This document shows, one piece after another, positions 35,047-44,137 of a DNA stretch of 64,000 bases. Below the pieces are notes generated by a model. That model ran no database searches and was not told the DNA's origin. It saw only the letters and a program-made list of their open reading frames with translations. The position numbers and the translations under genes were made by a program. Positions within the stretch are counted from its first letter, which is position 1. Each line of letters begins with the position of its first letter. This DNA comes from CFX2 sp014338005 (GTDB taxonomy: Bacteria > Chloroflexota > Anaerolineae > Aggregatilineales > Phototrophicaceae): assembly GCA_030263555.1 (NCBI GenBank), contig SZPE01000008.1:1-64000 (forward strand), read 5' to 3'.

Positions 35047-37476
35047 TTATGTCGCGCCGTACAGGGCGCGATAAATGGTATAAAAGCTGTAGATGCGTTC
35101 GATGTACTGGCGCGTGCTGTCAATAGTGATCGCGGTCATAAACGAATCGGGATCGCTGCCAGAAAGCTGCAACCAACTGGCCGCCCGTCCAGGCCCGGCG
35201 TTATAACCGGCCAGCGCCGCATGAACATTTTCATCGAAGCGGCGCAGTTGTTCTTGCAGGTAAAAAGCGCCAAATTCCACACCCGCATAAGGGCGGAAAA
35301 GATCGCTGTGTTGATAATTCGGCCATTGAAGCTGCTGGGCGATATATTCGGCTGTGCTGGGGATGACCTGTGTCAGTCCCTTTTCTCCGGCGGCTGCCGT
35401 CGCATAAGTATCAAACAGGCTTTCGTGCCGTATGAGTGAAAACAATAAAAGCGGGTCTATAGCCCGCCGCTGCGCGGCATCCAGCACCACATCGAGATAA
35501 TAAACCGGATAACGCAGCCGGGCAATGAACAGTGGTGCTTCTAATGTGCCGACGCCTACCGAACGGATGATGTTGGCTGCCGCCAGGATAGAAGGCTGAT
35601 AAGCGCCGATTCCGCGCAAAAACACGGCCAACTGGAACGAGGTGAGCGCATTATTCTGGTGGGCATCAATCACGTCGCGGAACTCGATTTCGGCTTCGTT
35701 GTGCGCGCCGACTGCCCACAGTTCGTTTCCCCGAATCAAACGCGCGTCGGCCTGAAGCGGCGGCGAAAGCTGCCACAGGCTGCCTTCCTGGGTGATCGCC
35801 AGCTTCTCGCGCAGCCAGGTTTCGGCTTCAGCCAACTGAGCGGCTTCATCAAATTCAAAACGATAGGCAGGCGGGGGCGTAAAAGCCTGCCGTCCCTGTA
35901 AAATGTCCTGGGCGCGCGCCGCAAAATAGCTGTCCGGCGCTGCGCCGGCGGCCAGCCGGAAGGCCTGCTCGGCGGTTGGCTGATCGCCGCGCTGGAGCGC
36001 CAGCCGCCCGACCCACAGATAAGCGGCGGCCTGATTATCGCCGGTTGTCGTTACCGCCAGTTTGGCATAAAGCCGCTCTGCGCCGACCGGATCGTTAAGT
36101 TTATAGGCCGCCGAGGCCGCCAGGAACAGGCCGCTGTGCGCCTGGTCGGTGTCCGGGTAGGTATCAGCCAGCCGCTCAAAAACCTGCCGGGACTCGGTGG
36201 GGCGGTCGTTCGTGCCATACAGATAGCCGGCCCGCCACAGCGCCTCGGCAGCCTGCGGAACATAACCGTAGTTATCAGCAATGTTCAGATAATGGGCGAT
36301 AGCGCCGTCAATATCGTTGGCGAGGAATTTTGTACGTCCCTGCTCCAGCAGCGCCTCGCCAAAGGCGGGGTCGGTTGGATACTGGTCAATCACGGTCTGG
36401 AACGCCGTCACCGCTGCCGAAGTGCTGCCGATTTCGCGGTAGGCGCGCCCCAGCAGCAGGTACAGCGCCGCCGGGACTTCGGCCAGGATATGATCAGTGG
36501 TGTAGGCATTAAAGGCGTCAATCGCGCCCTCATAATCGCCGTAAAAGTAGCTCACACGCCCGCGCGCGTAATCGTCTAGTTCGACGCCGTTTTCGGTCAG
36601 CATCCGCATGGCCTGGTATGCCTGCGGCGAATCGGGATAAGTGTTAAAAATCGTTTCCAGCCGCGCCAGGCCGGCCACCTGATCGCCGCTTTCCAACAGC
36701 GTTTGCGCCGCTTCATATTCGATCTGGGCGCGGTAGGGCGCGTTGCGCGCGGCGGCCAGAATCGCCTCGTATTGGGCCAGCGCCGCGTCGGGCTGGCCGG
36801 CGGTGCGGTAAATCCGGGCGACTTTTTCGCGCAGCGCCAGCTGCGGCACAAGGCTGCGGCCTTCCTCGGCGGCCTGGGCATAGGCGGCCAGCGCCGGTTC
36901 GGCCTGCCCCAGGGCCAGCTGCGCGTCAGCGATGCGCTCGTGAACGTAGCTGTCAATCAAACCGGGGCGCAGGGCGAGGTACTGCTTGAAGTCGGCCAGC
37001 GCCTGCGTCCAGTTGGACATCCCCAGGTGGGCATCCCCGCGTAGGAAATAAGCCTGCGCCTGCCGAGGGTCCTGGGGGTATTGGCCGATGAAGGTCGTCA
37101 GCGCGTTTATCGCATCGGCGAACAGCCCTTCGCGCAGGGCGGAACGTCCCAGGCCAAAAGCCGCCGCCGCGCCGATGTCCTGGGGCGCGCTCGCGCCTTG
37201 AGCAAGAATCGTCTGGTAGGCGGCGACCGCATTTTCATAATAACCGTTAACCAGATAGCGGTCGGCCAATCGCAGCGCGACCGCCGGTTCGATGGTTGGC
37301 GTGGGCGGAATCGTCGGGGTGGGGGTCAGAGTCGGTGTAGGGGATGGCCCTTCGGTCGCGGCAGGGGCAGCCGTTACGACGATGACATCGGGCTGCCCGT
37401 TCAGGTTGCAGCCGGCGGCGAACAAACTTATAGAAACCAGTAAGACCGGTAGAAGGTGCTGAAAAAGATTTCGCAT
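35047..37476 (-). CDS. TPR lipoprotein with a C-terminal lytic transglycosylase domain
   Basis: 809 residues. The signal peptide ends in a lipobox (FAAGC). A Thr/Pro linker, then a long series of TPR-like helical repeats (about 65-600), lead to an SLT domain (about 650-800). The catalytic Glu is in LIRHESLFD, with GLTQVIPSTA and AGYNAGPGRA also present. It should cleave peptidoglycan to 1,6-anhydromuropeptides outside the membrane. The architecture resembles soluble lytic transglycosylase Slt with an enlarged superhelix. It is last in a same-strand run with two small genes. Confidence 0.9.
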   Translation of the reverse strand: MRNLFQHLLPVLLVSISLFAAGCNLNGQPDVIVVTAAPAATEGPSPTPTLTPTPTIPPTPTIEPAVALRLADRYLVNGYYENAVAAYQTILAQGASAPQDIGAAAAFGLGRSALREGLFADAINALTTFIGQYPQDPRQAQAYFLRGDAHLGMSNWTQALADFKQYLALRPGLIDSYVHERIADAQLALGQAEPALAAYAQAAEEGRSLVPQLALREKVARIYRTAGQPDAALAQYEAILAAARNAPYRAQIEYEAAQTLLESGDQVAGLARLETIFNTYPDSPQAYQAMRMLTENGVELDDYARGRVSYFYGDYEGAIDAFNAYTTDHILAEVPAALYLLLGRAYREIGSTSAAVTAFQTVIDQYPTDPAFGEALLEQGRTKFLANDIDGAIAHYLNIADNYGYVPQAAEALWRAGYLYGTNDRPTESRQVFERLADTYPDTDQAHSGLFLAASAAYKLNDPVGAERLYAKLAVTTTGDNQAAAYLWVGRLALQRGDQPTAEQAFRLAAGAAPDSYFAARAQDILQGRQAFTPPPAYRFEFDEAAQLAEAETWLREKLAITQEGSLWQLSPPLQADARLIRGNELWAVGAHNEAEIEFRDVIDAHQNNALTSFQLAVFLRGIGAYQPSILAAANIIRSVGVGTLEAPLFIARLRYPVYYLDVVLDAAQRRAIDPLLLFSLIRHESLFDTYATAAAGEKGLTQVIPSTAEYIAQQLQWPNYQHSDLFRPYAGVEFGAFYLQEQLRRFDENVHAALAGYNAGPGRAASWLQLSGSDPDSFMTAITIDSTRQYIERIYSFYTIYRALYGAT

Positions 37477-37527
37477 GGCTGCATTATGGCGGGGGGCGGG
37501 CGCGGTGTCAATGATGCTTGCCCAACG

Positions 37528-38004
37528 TTATCCCGACGGCGGCAGCAGATCGCCGGCCAGCCAGGGTATCCCGTAGCCGACGATCAGATGTCCCGCCTCG
37601 GCCAGCGCGCTGCCGAGCTGCTGCGTGCTGCGAAATTCCCACCAGTGATCGGCGGATGGCAGAATCGCCACGCCGAAATCCTGGACGACCAGTGTGCTGA
37701 GCGTTCGCCGGGTATAAAACGGTGACGGGCTGGCGGCGGCGGGGGTTGGCCGGTCGCTGCGGGTCAGCATCACCCGAAAGCGTGAAGCATTGCCGGATGC
37801 CCAGATCGTATCGGCGTAATTGAGCAGTTGAAATTCGATAAAACCGTACAGCCCATTTTCAAACGGTTTGCTGAAACGGAACAGTCCGCCGGCCCACTGC
37901 ACCGGATTTTCTTCAAGACGATAACCGGCGGCCTCGAACGCCTGGCCGACGACGGTTAGCAGGACGAAGCGGAAATAATCGAGCGGCGATTGTTCGCGGT
38001 TCAT
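37528..38004 (-). CDS. protein of unknown function
   Basis: 158 residues, no signal peptide or TM segment. It opens with a helical LDYFRFVLLTVVGQAFEAAGY and has a beta-rich middle (GLYGFIEFQLLNY). I recognise no family. It begins 6 bases after the DinB stop, so the two are probably co-transcribed. The coding frame has the codon character of its neighbours, and I judge it real. Confidence 0.65.
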   Translation of the reverse strand: MNREQSPLDYFRFVLLTVVGQAFEAAGYRLEENPVQWAGGLFRFSKPFENGLYGFIEFQLLNYADTIWASGNASRFRVMLTRSDRPTPAAASPSPFYTRRTLSTLVVQDFGVAILPSADHWWEFRSTQQLGSALAEAGHLIVGYGIPWLAGDLLPPSG

Positions 38005-38010
38005 GCCTAT

Positions 38011-38511
38011 TCAGCCATTGGTGGGAGCATCCGTTTCATCAAAATATGTCCATGCCTGCAAATCCGGCGGTTCGATGCCCAACTGCGTCATGATCGTTTT
38101 AACCTGCTCCCGGTGTTCGGTCGCATGATTGATAACCTGCGTCAGCAGGATCGTCTTGAGTACATCGCGCGGCGTTCCTTCCCAGTTCACCTGCACCGTG
38201 TCTCCGGCCTGTATCTTTGATGCCCACTCGATCAACCCCGCGCCCGTGGTACGCAGCGACTCGATCATTTCCGCCAGCGTCATCGGCGGCGGATTGTCTG
38301 GGCGCTGGAAGGGCTGACCGGTGCTGATGCGTGAAAAATAGTTCTGTTCAGCCCTGACGATATGCTCCAGCGTCTCGCGGATAGAACTGAACGCGCCGAG
38401 GATGGTGGCGTCCAGTTGTTCGCTGGTGAGCGCCGCGCACTGTTCAAACAGCCGCAGGTTCGCCCACAGATGATGGCTGAACAGGGTGGTTAGAGTGTCA
38501 TTCTGTGTCAT
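38011..38511 (-). CDS. DinB-family protein
   Basis: 166 residues with the four-helix DinB pattern. Metal-binding His candidates are in LEHIVRAEQ and in NHATEHREQV. Members act as metal-dependent thiol transferases or are stress-induced with unknown substrates. GAGGA precedes ATG 38511. The partner gene downstream is of unknown function. No motif points to a particular thiol cofactor. Confidence 0.82.
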   Translation of the reverse strand: MTQNDTLTTLFSHHLWANLRLFEQCAALTSEQLDATILGAFSSIRETLEHIVRAEQNYFSRISTGQPFQRPDNPPPMTLAEMIESLRTTGAGLIEWASKIQAGDTVQVNWEGTPRDVLKTILLTQVINHATEHREQVKTIMTQLGIEPPDLQAWTYFDETDAPTNG

Positions 38512-38734
38512 CGTATCCTCAACAACTAAACAAATGTCTGAACAAGTGTTTGCCCGCTCCCCCTACTTGCCCCTTACACTGTCTGTAGCCGCCGCCGATC
38601 ACGATCAGATTGTACATCATGCTATTGTCTATCAGGCTCATGCGTTTCCGTTTATCTATAAAAACTTACCCGTAAACCGCGTTTGGTCTGTTGCGGGGCT
38701 TATCCCTACGGCTGTTTTATGGATAGGCGCTAAA
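38512..38734. other. intergenic region upstream of dinB
   Basis: 223 bases between the DUF255 stop and the DinB start, both on the minus strand. I see no gene. A TACAAT on the minus strand near 38610 could be a -10, but lacks a -35. Confidence 0.4.
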
Positions 38735-40783
38735 TCAACCGGCCTGCTTCAGTAAATCGTTGACCTCATCCGGCGTGGTGACCGGCAGCCGGCAGGCGAA
38801 GTTCCGGCAGACGTAAACGGTCGGTTCGCCGCCTTTTTTGACGCGGTGATTCAGCAGCGGGATGGTATGTTCGCCGTCTACGTCCTGTGGGGCGAGCGCG
38901 GCGATGGCGTTCGGGCGGTAAGGCTGCCGGATGACCGCCAGCAGCGCCGCCGTTTGTTCGTCCGCAGGGTCGCCCACGACGGCCACTTCGTCCAGGCCGT
39001 TCACCAGCATATCAACCGCGTTTAACGCCTCGCCGAAAGCCTGCGGATACTGGCGCAGCGCCTCGGAAAGCAGGGCGAGAGTCGTGCGGGCGGCTTCCTC
39101 ATAGCGCGTTTCGCCGGTATAAGCCGCCAGCCGGAGAAGCTGTTTCGCCATCATGGCGCTGCCGGAGGGTGTGGCGTTGTCCTGCAAGTTACGCGGGCGC
39201 ACAATCAACTTTTCGTGGTCGTCGCCGGTGTCGTAAAAACCGCCGTCCTGCGCGGGGAAATGCGCCAGCACATGGTCGGCCAGCCGCCGCGCTTCAGTAA
39301 ACCAGCGTTCGTCAAAGGTGGTCTGGTACAGTTCAATCAGACCGTCTATCAGGTTTGCGTAGTCCTCCAGATAGGCGTTGATTTTGCTCACGCCGTTTTT
39401 GTGGGTACGCAGCAAACGCCCGTCGTCGGCTTTCAGTTCCCGCAGCAGAAAGGTGGCATTTTTGACGGCGGCCTCGCGGTAATCGGCGCGGCCCAGGACG
39501 CGGGCGGCTTCGGCCAGGCTTGCCAGCATCATGCCGTTCCAGGCGGTCAGGATTTTGTCATCCAGCCCCGGCGGCACGCGCTGCGAACGGATAGCGAACA
39601 GTTTATCCCGAACGCCTGCAATTTTTGCCTGCAATTCCTGGCCTGTCAGGTTCAACCGCTGTGCGATAGTCGCATCGTCATTGGGTACATAGAGGATATT
39701 ATGGCCTTCAAAATTGCCGCGCGCCGTCACGCCCCAGTATTCAATGGCGATGGGCGCGTCGTCGCCCAGAATTTCCCGGAGTTCGCCCTCGTCCCAAACA
39801 AAAAACCGGCCTTCTTCGCCCTCGCTGTCGGCGTCGGTTGTGCTGTAAAAGCCGCCTTCCGGGGCTGTCATCTCGCGCAGGATGTAGTCGTAAGTCTCCT
39901 CGGCGATGCGTCTGTAAAAGGTTTCGCCGGTGATCTGCCAGGTGTGCAGGTAAACGCGGCTGAGCTGCGCGCTGTCGTAGAGCATTTTTTCAAAATGTGG
40001 CACTAACCAGATGGCGTCCACGCTGTAGCGGTGGAAACCGCCGCCGATCTGGTCATAAATACCGCCGCGCGCCATCTTTTGCAGCGTGAACGTGACCATA
40101 TTTAGCGCGTTTGCATCGCCGGTACGGGCATAAGCGCGCAGCAGAAAATCCAGGTTCATCGGCTGAGGGAACTTCGGCGCGCCGCCAAAACCGCCGTAGT
40201 TTTTGTCGAAGGACTGCTCGAAACGCCGGACGGCCTCGTCCAGTAAATCGGCATTCAGGGCGTCTGTGCCGCCGCCGATGCCCAGAAAATCGCGGTTCAG
40301 CGCCTCGGTCAGATTTCCGGCGGCTTCGTCAACCTGGCTTCGGCGGCTGCGGTAAGCGTCGGCCACGCCGGCCAGAACTTGCCGGAAGGCCGGCATCCCG
40401 CCGCGCGGCTCGCGCGGGAAGTACGTGCCGCCGTAAAAAGGACGGCCATCAGGGGTCAAAAAAACCGTCATCGGCCAGCCGCCATGCCCGGTCAGCGCCA
40501 AAACCGCCTGCATGTAGATGTCGTCCACGTCGGGACGCTCCTCGCGGTCTACCTTGATATTGACGAACAGCTCGTTCATCATGTTCGCGGTCGGCTCATG
40601 CTCAAAACTTTCGTGCGCCATGACATGACACCAGTGGCAGGCGCTGTAACCAACGCTGAGCAAAATCGGCTTATCTTCAGCCTGGGCGCGGGCGAAGGCC
40701 TCCTCACCCCAGGGATACCAGTCTACCGGGTTATCGGCGTGCTGGCGTAAATAGGGGCTGGTTTCGTGCTGAAGGCGATTCAA
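38735..40783 (-). CDS. DUF255 thioredoxin-like protein (YyaL / SPATA20 family)
   Basis: 682 residues. An N-terminal thioredoxin-like domain has the active-site motif CHWC (in SACHWCHVMAHE). A large (alpha/alpha)6 domain resembling GlcNAc 2-epimerase/cellobiose epimerase folds follows, with WLVPHFEKMLYD and AWNGMMLASLAEAAR. This family is widespread and its function is not settled. The TTG start at 40783 is supported by AAGGAG 7 bases before it. Neighbouring genes give no functional hint. Confidence 0.9.
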   Translation of the reverse strand: MNRLQHETSPYLRQHADNPVDWYPWGEEAFARAQAEDKPILLSVGYSACHWCHVMAHESFEHEPTANMMNELFVNIKVDREERPDVDDIYMQAVLALTGHGGWPMTVFLTPDGRPFYGGTYFPREPRGGMPAFRQVLAGVADAYRSRRSQVDEAAGNLTEALNRDFLGIGGGTDALNADLLDEAVRRFEQSFDKNYGGFGGAPKFPQPMNLDFLLRAYARTGDANALNMVTFTLQKMARGGIYDQIGGGFHRYSVDAIWLVPHFEKMLYDSAQLSRVYLHTWQITGETFYRRIAEETYDYILREMTAPEGGFYSTTDADSEGEEGRFFVWDEGELREILGDDAPIAIEYWGVTARGNFEGHNILYVPNDDATIAQRLNLTGQELQAKIAGVRDKLFAIRSQRVPPGLDDKILTAWNGMMLASLAEAARVLGRADYREAAVKNATFLLRELKADDGRLLRTHKNGVSKINAYLEDYANLIDGLIELYQTTFDERWFTEARRLADHVLAHFPAQDGGFYDTGDDHEKLIVRPRNLQDNATPSGSAMMAKQLLRLAAYTGETRYEEAARTTLALLSEALRQYPQAFGEALNAVDMLVNGLDEVAVVGDPADEQTAALLAVIRQPYRPNAIAALAPQDVDGEHTIPLLNHRVKKGGEPTVYVCRNFACRLPVTTPDEVNDLLKQAG

Positions 40784-40854
40784 AAGGCGCTCCTTTTTGA
40801 TTACAGTGATCTGTTTTATTTATCATGGCAGACAGGCGCGGAAAAAGCAATCGC

Positions 40855-41508
40855 CTACCAGGTGAGTATCTGCGGCGGCTCAGGGTCGGCTGGTTCGGCC
40901 TGCCACAGAGCCTCCAGCCAATCAAACAGCCGGTTGGCGACCTCCGGGGTCAGGCGGGCAGCAGCCTCAAAGTTGTGCTGCGAAAAGGCATATAGGCTGA
41001 CGAAACGTTTGTGCAGGGTGCAAATCACATAATCTTTCTCCCAGCGCGATTCGCCCCATAAAAAAGCCGCATCGTCTTTTTCGCGGCGGATTCGTTCCAG
41101 CCAGTTCAGGCGGTCTTTGCTGCTTAGGCCGTCCAGCTTAAAACTGAGCGTGAGCGCGGAGGCAAACGAAAACGCAAACGTCAGTTTACCCCGCGCGTCG
41201 GCATCCAGCAGCAGGGAAGCAACACCGTCCTGGGTAGTCAGCGACGCCACTCCATGTTGAGTATCCAGGCTGCGAAGCCGCAGCACCGACAGCAGCGGCA
41301 GATTGGGATAACGGCGGTTGAGTTCTTCACCCAGATTGATCTGGCTGTTAAAAAACTGCCGCAGCAGCCAGGGCGCATCGGATGGCGGCTGATGATCTGC
41401 CGGGTCTGTCGCCGGTTCATCGCTGCGGTTTTCGGACAGGGCCGGGAACTGGCGCGAGGGGATGGTTCGGTCGTCGTCGTGCGAGGAATCTTGGATTTGG
41501 TCGGACAT
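40855..41508 (-). CDS. protein of unknown function
   Basis: 217 residues. An acidic, hydrophilic N terminus of about 45 residues (many Asp, Ser, Pro) is probably disordered. A compact domain follows with PWLLRQFFNSQINLGEELNR and an aromatic C terminus. No TM segment or signal. I cannot place it in a family. It is 83 bases downstream of the methyltransferase gene and 71 upstream of the DUF255 gene on the same strand, without a clear terminator. Confidence 0.6.
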   Translation of the reverse strand: MSDQIQDSSHDDDRTIPSRQFPALSENRSDEPATDPADHQPPSDAPWLLRQFFNSQINLGEELNRRYPNLPLLSVLRLRSLDTQHGVASLTTQDGVASLLLDADARGKLTFAFSFASALTLSFKLDGLSSKDRLNWLERIRREKDDAAFLWGESRWEKDYVICTLHKRFVSLYAFSQHNFEAAARLTPEVANRLFDWLEALWQAEPADPEPPQILTW

Positions 41509-41591
41509 GAGTTTTTCCCGGCTGGTTGAGCATATACAAGCGGATGATGCTATTCAGCTTATAGCAGGCGCGGTTTACGCGCAACCTTTCG

Positions 41592-42443
41592 CTAACGTTC
41601 CACCGGGAATAACTCAATCACCCCATCCGCACCGATAACCGCCCGCGCGCCGCAGGAATCGCAGAACCAGGACTGCTCCCGCTGCTTCATGAGGCCCGAC
41701 CGGCAGCGTGGGCAGCGCAGCACCTCATCTAGCGGGCGCGCGCCCGCCGCCGGCGAACTGCCTGTTTTGTATCCCCAGATTTTGCGATAATCCACCTGCC
41801 AGATTTGCGCCTGGGCATCTTCCACGCCGCAGCGAGCCAGCAGTTCGAGAATCTGGCCGGATGACCAGGTTTTGCCCGGCATCAGGCGCGTATTGATGCG
41901 CTGGCTGATGAGCAGCAGCCCGCCGGGGCGCAGCACGCGCGCCAGCTCGCCCAGGACAGCCTGCGGGCGAACCATAAACTCCAGGGCTTCGAGGCAGGTC
42001 ACTACATCGAACGTATCATCGGGGAAAGGCAGATTTTCCGCCGATCCCCATATGAACGTCACGCGATCCTCGAACACGTAAAGGTTTTGGGTGGCCTGAT
42101 GCAGCATCCGGCGGCTGAGGTCGAGGCCGATCACCCGCCCCTGAAAGTGCGCGTGTCGCAGCAGCGCCAGCGGCAGCCGGCCTGTGCCGGTCGCCACGTC
42201 CAGCACCAGCGGCGAGCGGTGCGGCGCGATGCGTTCCATGATCGGCTGCGCCAGATACATATGCTCGTACTCGCGGTAATAGTTTTTCACGCGGTCGTAG
42301 CGGTGGGCGAACAGGTCATATAACCAGATGACGATGCGCCGCCCCAGGTAAACACCTTCGGTAGCGATCAGCAGCCACCAGCCGAGCGCGATGATTGCCA
42401 CTGCCAACAAAACCAGCAGCAGCATCGAGAGCCAATCGGTCAA
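41592..42443 (-). CDS. membrane-anchored SAM methyltransferase with a C-terminal zinc ribbon
   Basis: About 283 residues. One N-terminal TM segment (about 6-28) is followed by a class I methyltransferase domain with motif I VLDVATGTG and a later Asp/Glu pattern. The last 45 residues form a treble-clef-like zinc ribbon (CPRC ... CDSC). I place the start at TTG 42443, which overlaps the epimerase stop as TTGA and has AAGGG upstream. An earlier Met would push the frame into the epimerase gene. The substrate is unknown; context with an NAD-epimerase suggests lipid or quinone methylation. Confidence 0.75.
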   Translation of the reverse strand: MTDWLSMLLLVLLAVAIIALGWWLLIATEGVYLGRRIVIWLYDLFAHRYDRVKNYYREYEHMYLAQPIMERIAPHRSPLVLDVATGTGRLPLALLRHAHFQGRVIGLDLSRRMLHQATQNLYVFEDRVTFIWGSAENLPFPDDTFDVVTCLEALEFMVRPQAVLGELARVLRPGGLLLISQRINTRLMPGKTWSSGQILELLARCGVEDAQAQIWQVDYRKIWGYKTGSSPAAGARPLDEVLRCPRCRSGLMKQREQSWFCDSCGARAVIGADGVIELFPVER

Positions 42444-43432
42444 GGCAGCAGCCCTTTTTCCCGCAGCCAGGGTTCGCAGCGCCGGATGCCGTCTTCGAGA
42501 CTGACACGGGCTTCCCAACCCAACAGCCGGCGGGCTTTGTCCATCTTGTAGGTTTTTCGCGCCTGCATAAAAGGGATGAGCGCCGGCACATCCTGGGGTT
42601 CGCCGCGCAGGGTAAGCGCCAGTTCAACTGCCGGCGCGATAATTCGAAGCGGCAGTGCCGGTAAACCTCGCCAGTTCTGGTGGCCGGCCAGCCTGGAGTA
42701 ACCACTCAGGATCTCGCGCCAGGTGGGGGCCGGGTCGGGCGCGCAGTTGAAGGCTTCTCCGTCTGCCGCCGGGTGTGTCAGCAGCAGCGCGGCCATATCC
42801 ACCACGTCGTCAATGTAAATCGGGTGCGCGTAACCGCTGCCGTCGCCCAGAAAAATTGTCGGGTTGCGTTTGCCCAGGTTGAACATAAACATCGTCCACA
42901 TGCCGGAACGCGGGCCGTAGACCATACCTGGACGGATGATGCTGTACGACAGGTTGTTTTGCGCGCCAATCTGGCGCACCACCTTTTCGGCTTCCGATTT
43001 GGTGACATTGTAGGGGACACGCCCCGGCTTCTGGGGCATTTCTTCGGTCACGTCACTGGTATAGCCGTAACCATAAACCGCAATGGTGCTGATATGCAGC
43101 GCCCGCCGGACGCGCGCCGCCGCCGCTGCCTGCATCACGCTGCGTGTGCCGTCCACATTTAAGCGGCGCTGGTGGGGCAGGGGGCCGCCCAGCGCCGCCG
43201 CGCAGTGAACGATATAGTCACAGCCTGCCGCCACCTCTTTCATGCGTTCGGTATCGTTAATATCTCCCATGACGATTTCAACGTTCGGCAGATCTCGAAT
43301 GTAAGCATCCCGCCCCGGACGCCGCGCCAGCGCCCGGACGCGCGCCCCTTCGGCGGCCAGCCGCCGCGCGATTTCGCCGCCCAAAAAGCCGGTCGCGCCG
43401 GTGACGAGCGCGGTTGCGCCTTTCAGTGTCAT
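42440..43432 (-). CDS. NAD-dependent epimerase/dehydratase (extended SDR)
   Basis: 330 residues. The Rossmann motif TGATGFLG is near the N terminus, and the catalytic YxxxK (YNVTK) is at about 140. It resembles the 3-beta-hydroxysteroid/sugar-nucleotide SDR group, close to GDP/UDP-sugar or dihydroflavonol-type enzymes. ATG 43432 is chosen because GAGAGG lies 4 bases before it; a TTG four codons upstream is in frame. It is translationally coupled to the methyltransferase downstream. Confidence 0.85.
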   Translation of the reverse strand: MTLKGATALVTGATGFLGGEIARRLAAEGARVRALARRPGRDAYIRDLPNVEIVMGDINDTERMKEVAAGCDYIVHCAAALGGPLPHQRRLNVDGTRSVMQAAAAARVRRALHISTIAVYGYGYTSDVTEEMPQKPGRVPYNVTKSEAEKVVRQIGAQNNLSYSIIRPGMVYGPRSGMWTMFMFNLGKRNPTIFLGDGSGYAHPIYIDDVVDMAALLLTHPAADGEAFNCAPDPAPTWREILSGYSRLAGHQNWRGLPALPLRIIAPAVELALTLRGEPQDVPALIPFMQARKTYKMDKARRLLGWEARVSLEDGIRRCEPWLREKGLLP

Positions 43433-43561
43433 AAAACCTCTCAAAGCTGGTGTTCAACAATAAACGGCTACAAAGATACCCTATGCTTAAAATCACCGAA
43501 ACCTTTTTGGACGATTCGACCTCTTTATTGATAGAAAGACGCTCGCAGCCAGGGGGTGTGT

Positions 43562-44137
43562 ATGTTGTTGATCGTTCTACCGGATGTCACGGTTGAAGAT
43601 GACCTGCTGCCCCGCCTGCGGCGCGGCGACGAAACCGCTGTGATCGAAACTTACGAACGTTATTTTATGCCCCTCTACCGGTATGCGCGCTTCAAACTCG
43701 GCAGCCGGCAGCAGGCGCAGGATGTCGTGAGCGAGGTCTTTCTCAAGTTAATCGAGACGATTGGCAAACCCAGCGCGCCGCGCGAGAACCTGCGGGCGTG
43801 GCTGTTCAGCCTCACCCGCCACCAGATTTTTCGTCTGTACGGCGAGCCGCGCCAGTTGTCGTTAGAAGAAGTGGAGGAATGGATGCCCTCGCCGTCTGAC
43901 CAATATCCCGAAACGATGCTGGGCGAAAACGTCCCGCTGGAACGGGTGCGCCACGCCCTGCGGATGCTCAACGCCGACCACCAGGAAGTGTTGGTTTTGC
44001 GCTTCGGCCAGCGGTTGAGCATGAAGGAAACCGCCGACCTGATGGGCAAAAGCGTCAGTGCCGTTAAATCGCTACAGTTCCGCGCGCTGGATACGCTGCG
44101 CCTGATTCTGATCGAACCGGAGGTGCATCATGGCTGA
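43562..44137 (+). CDS. ECF-type sigma-70 factor
   Basis: 191 residues. Region 2 lies at about 25-95 (AQDVVSEVFLKL), and region 4 at about 125-185 with the helix-turn-helix LSMKETADLMGKSVSAVKS. The short linker between them identifies an ECF factor. AGGGGG lies 5 bases before ATG 43562. Its last 8 bases overlap the vWA gene, a typical arrangement for a sigma factor and its membrane regulator. The 123-base gap upstream holds possible promoter sequences, but I cannot identify an ECF autoregulatory box with confidence. Confidence 0.9.
   Translation: MLLIVLPDVTVEDDLLPRLRRGDETAVIETYERYFMPLYRYARFKLGSRQQAQDVVSEVFLKLIETIGKPSAPRENLRAWLFSLTRHQIFRLYGEPRQLSLEEVEEWMPSPSDQYPETMLGENVPLERVRHALRMLNADHQEVLVLRFGQRLSMKETADLMGKSVSAVKSLQFRALDTLRLILIEPEVHHG

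Noticed and set aside
37260..37380. Thr/Pro-rich coding repeats (also in the cytochrome and lipoprotein genes) as DNA repeats or a CRISPR array
   Set aside because: They encode Thr/Pro linkers of surface proteins; there are no regular repeat-spacer units.
43498..43526. ECF-type autoregulatory promoter (GAAACC with a downstream box)
   Set aside because: The downstream element does not match a known ECF -10, so I could not support it.
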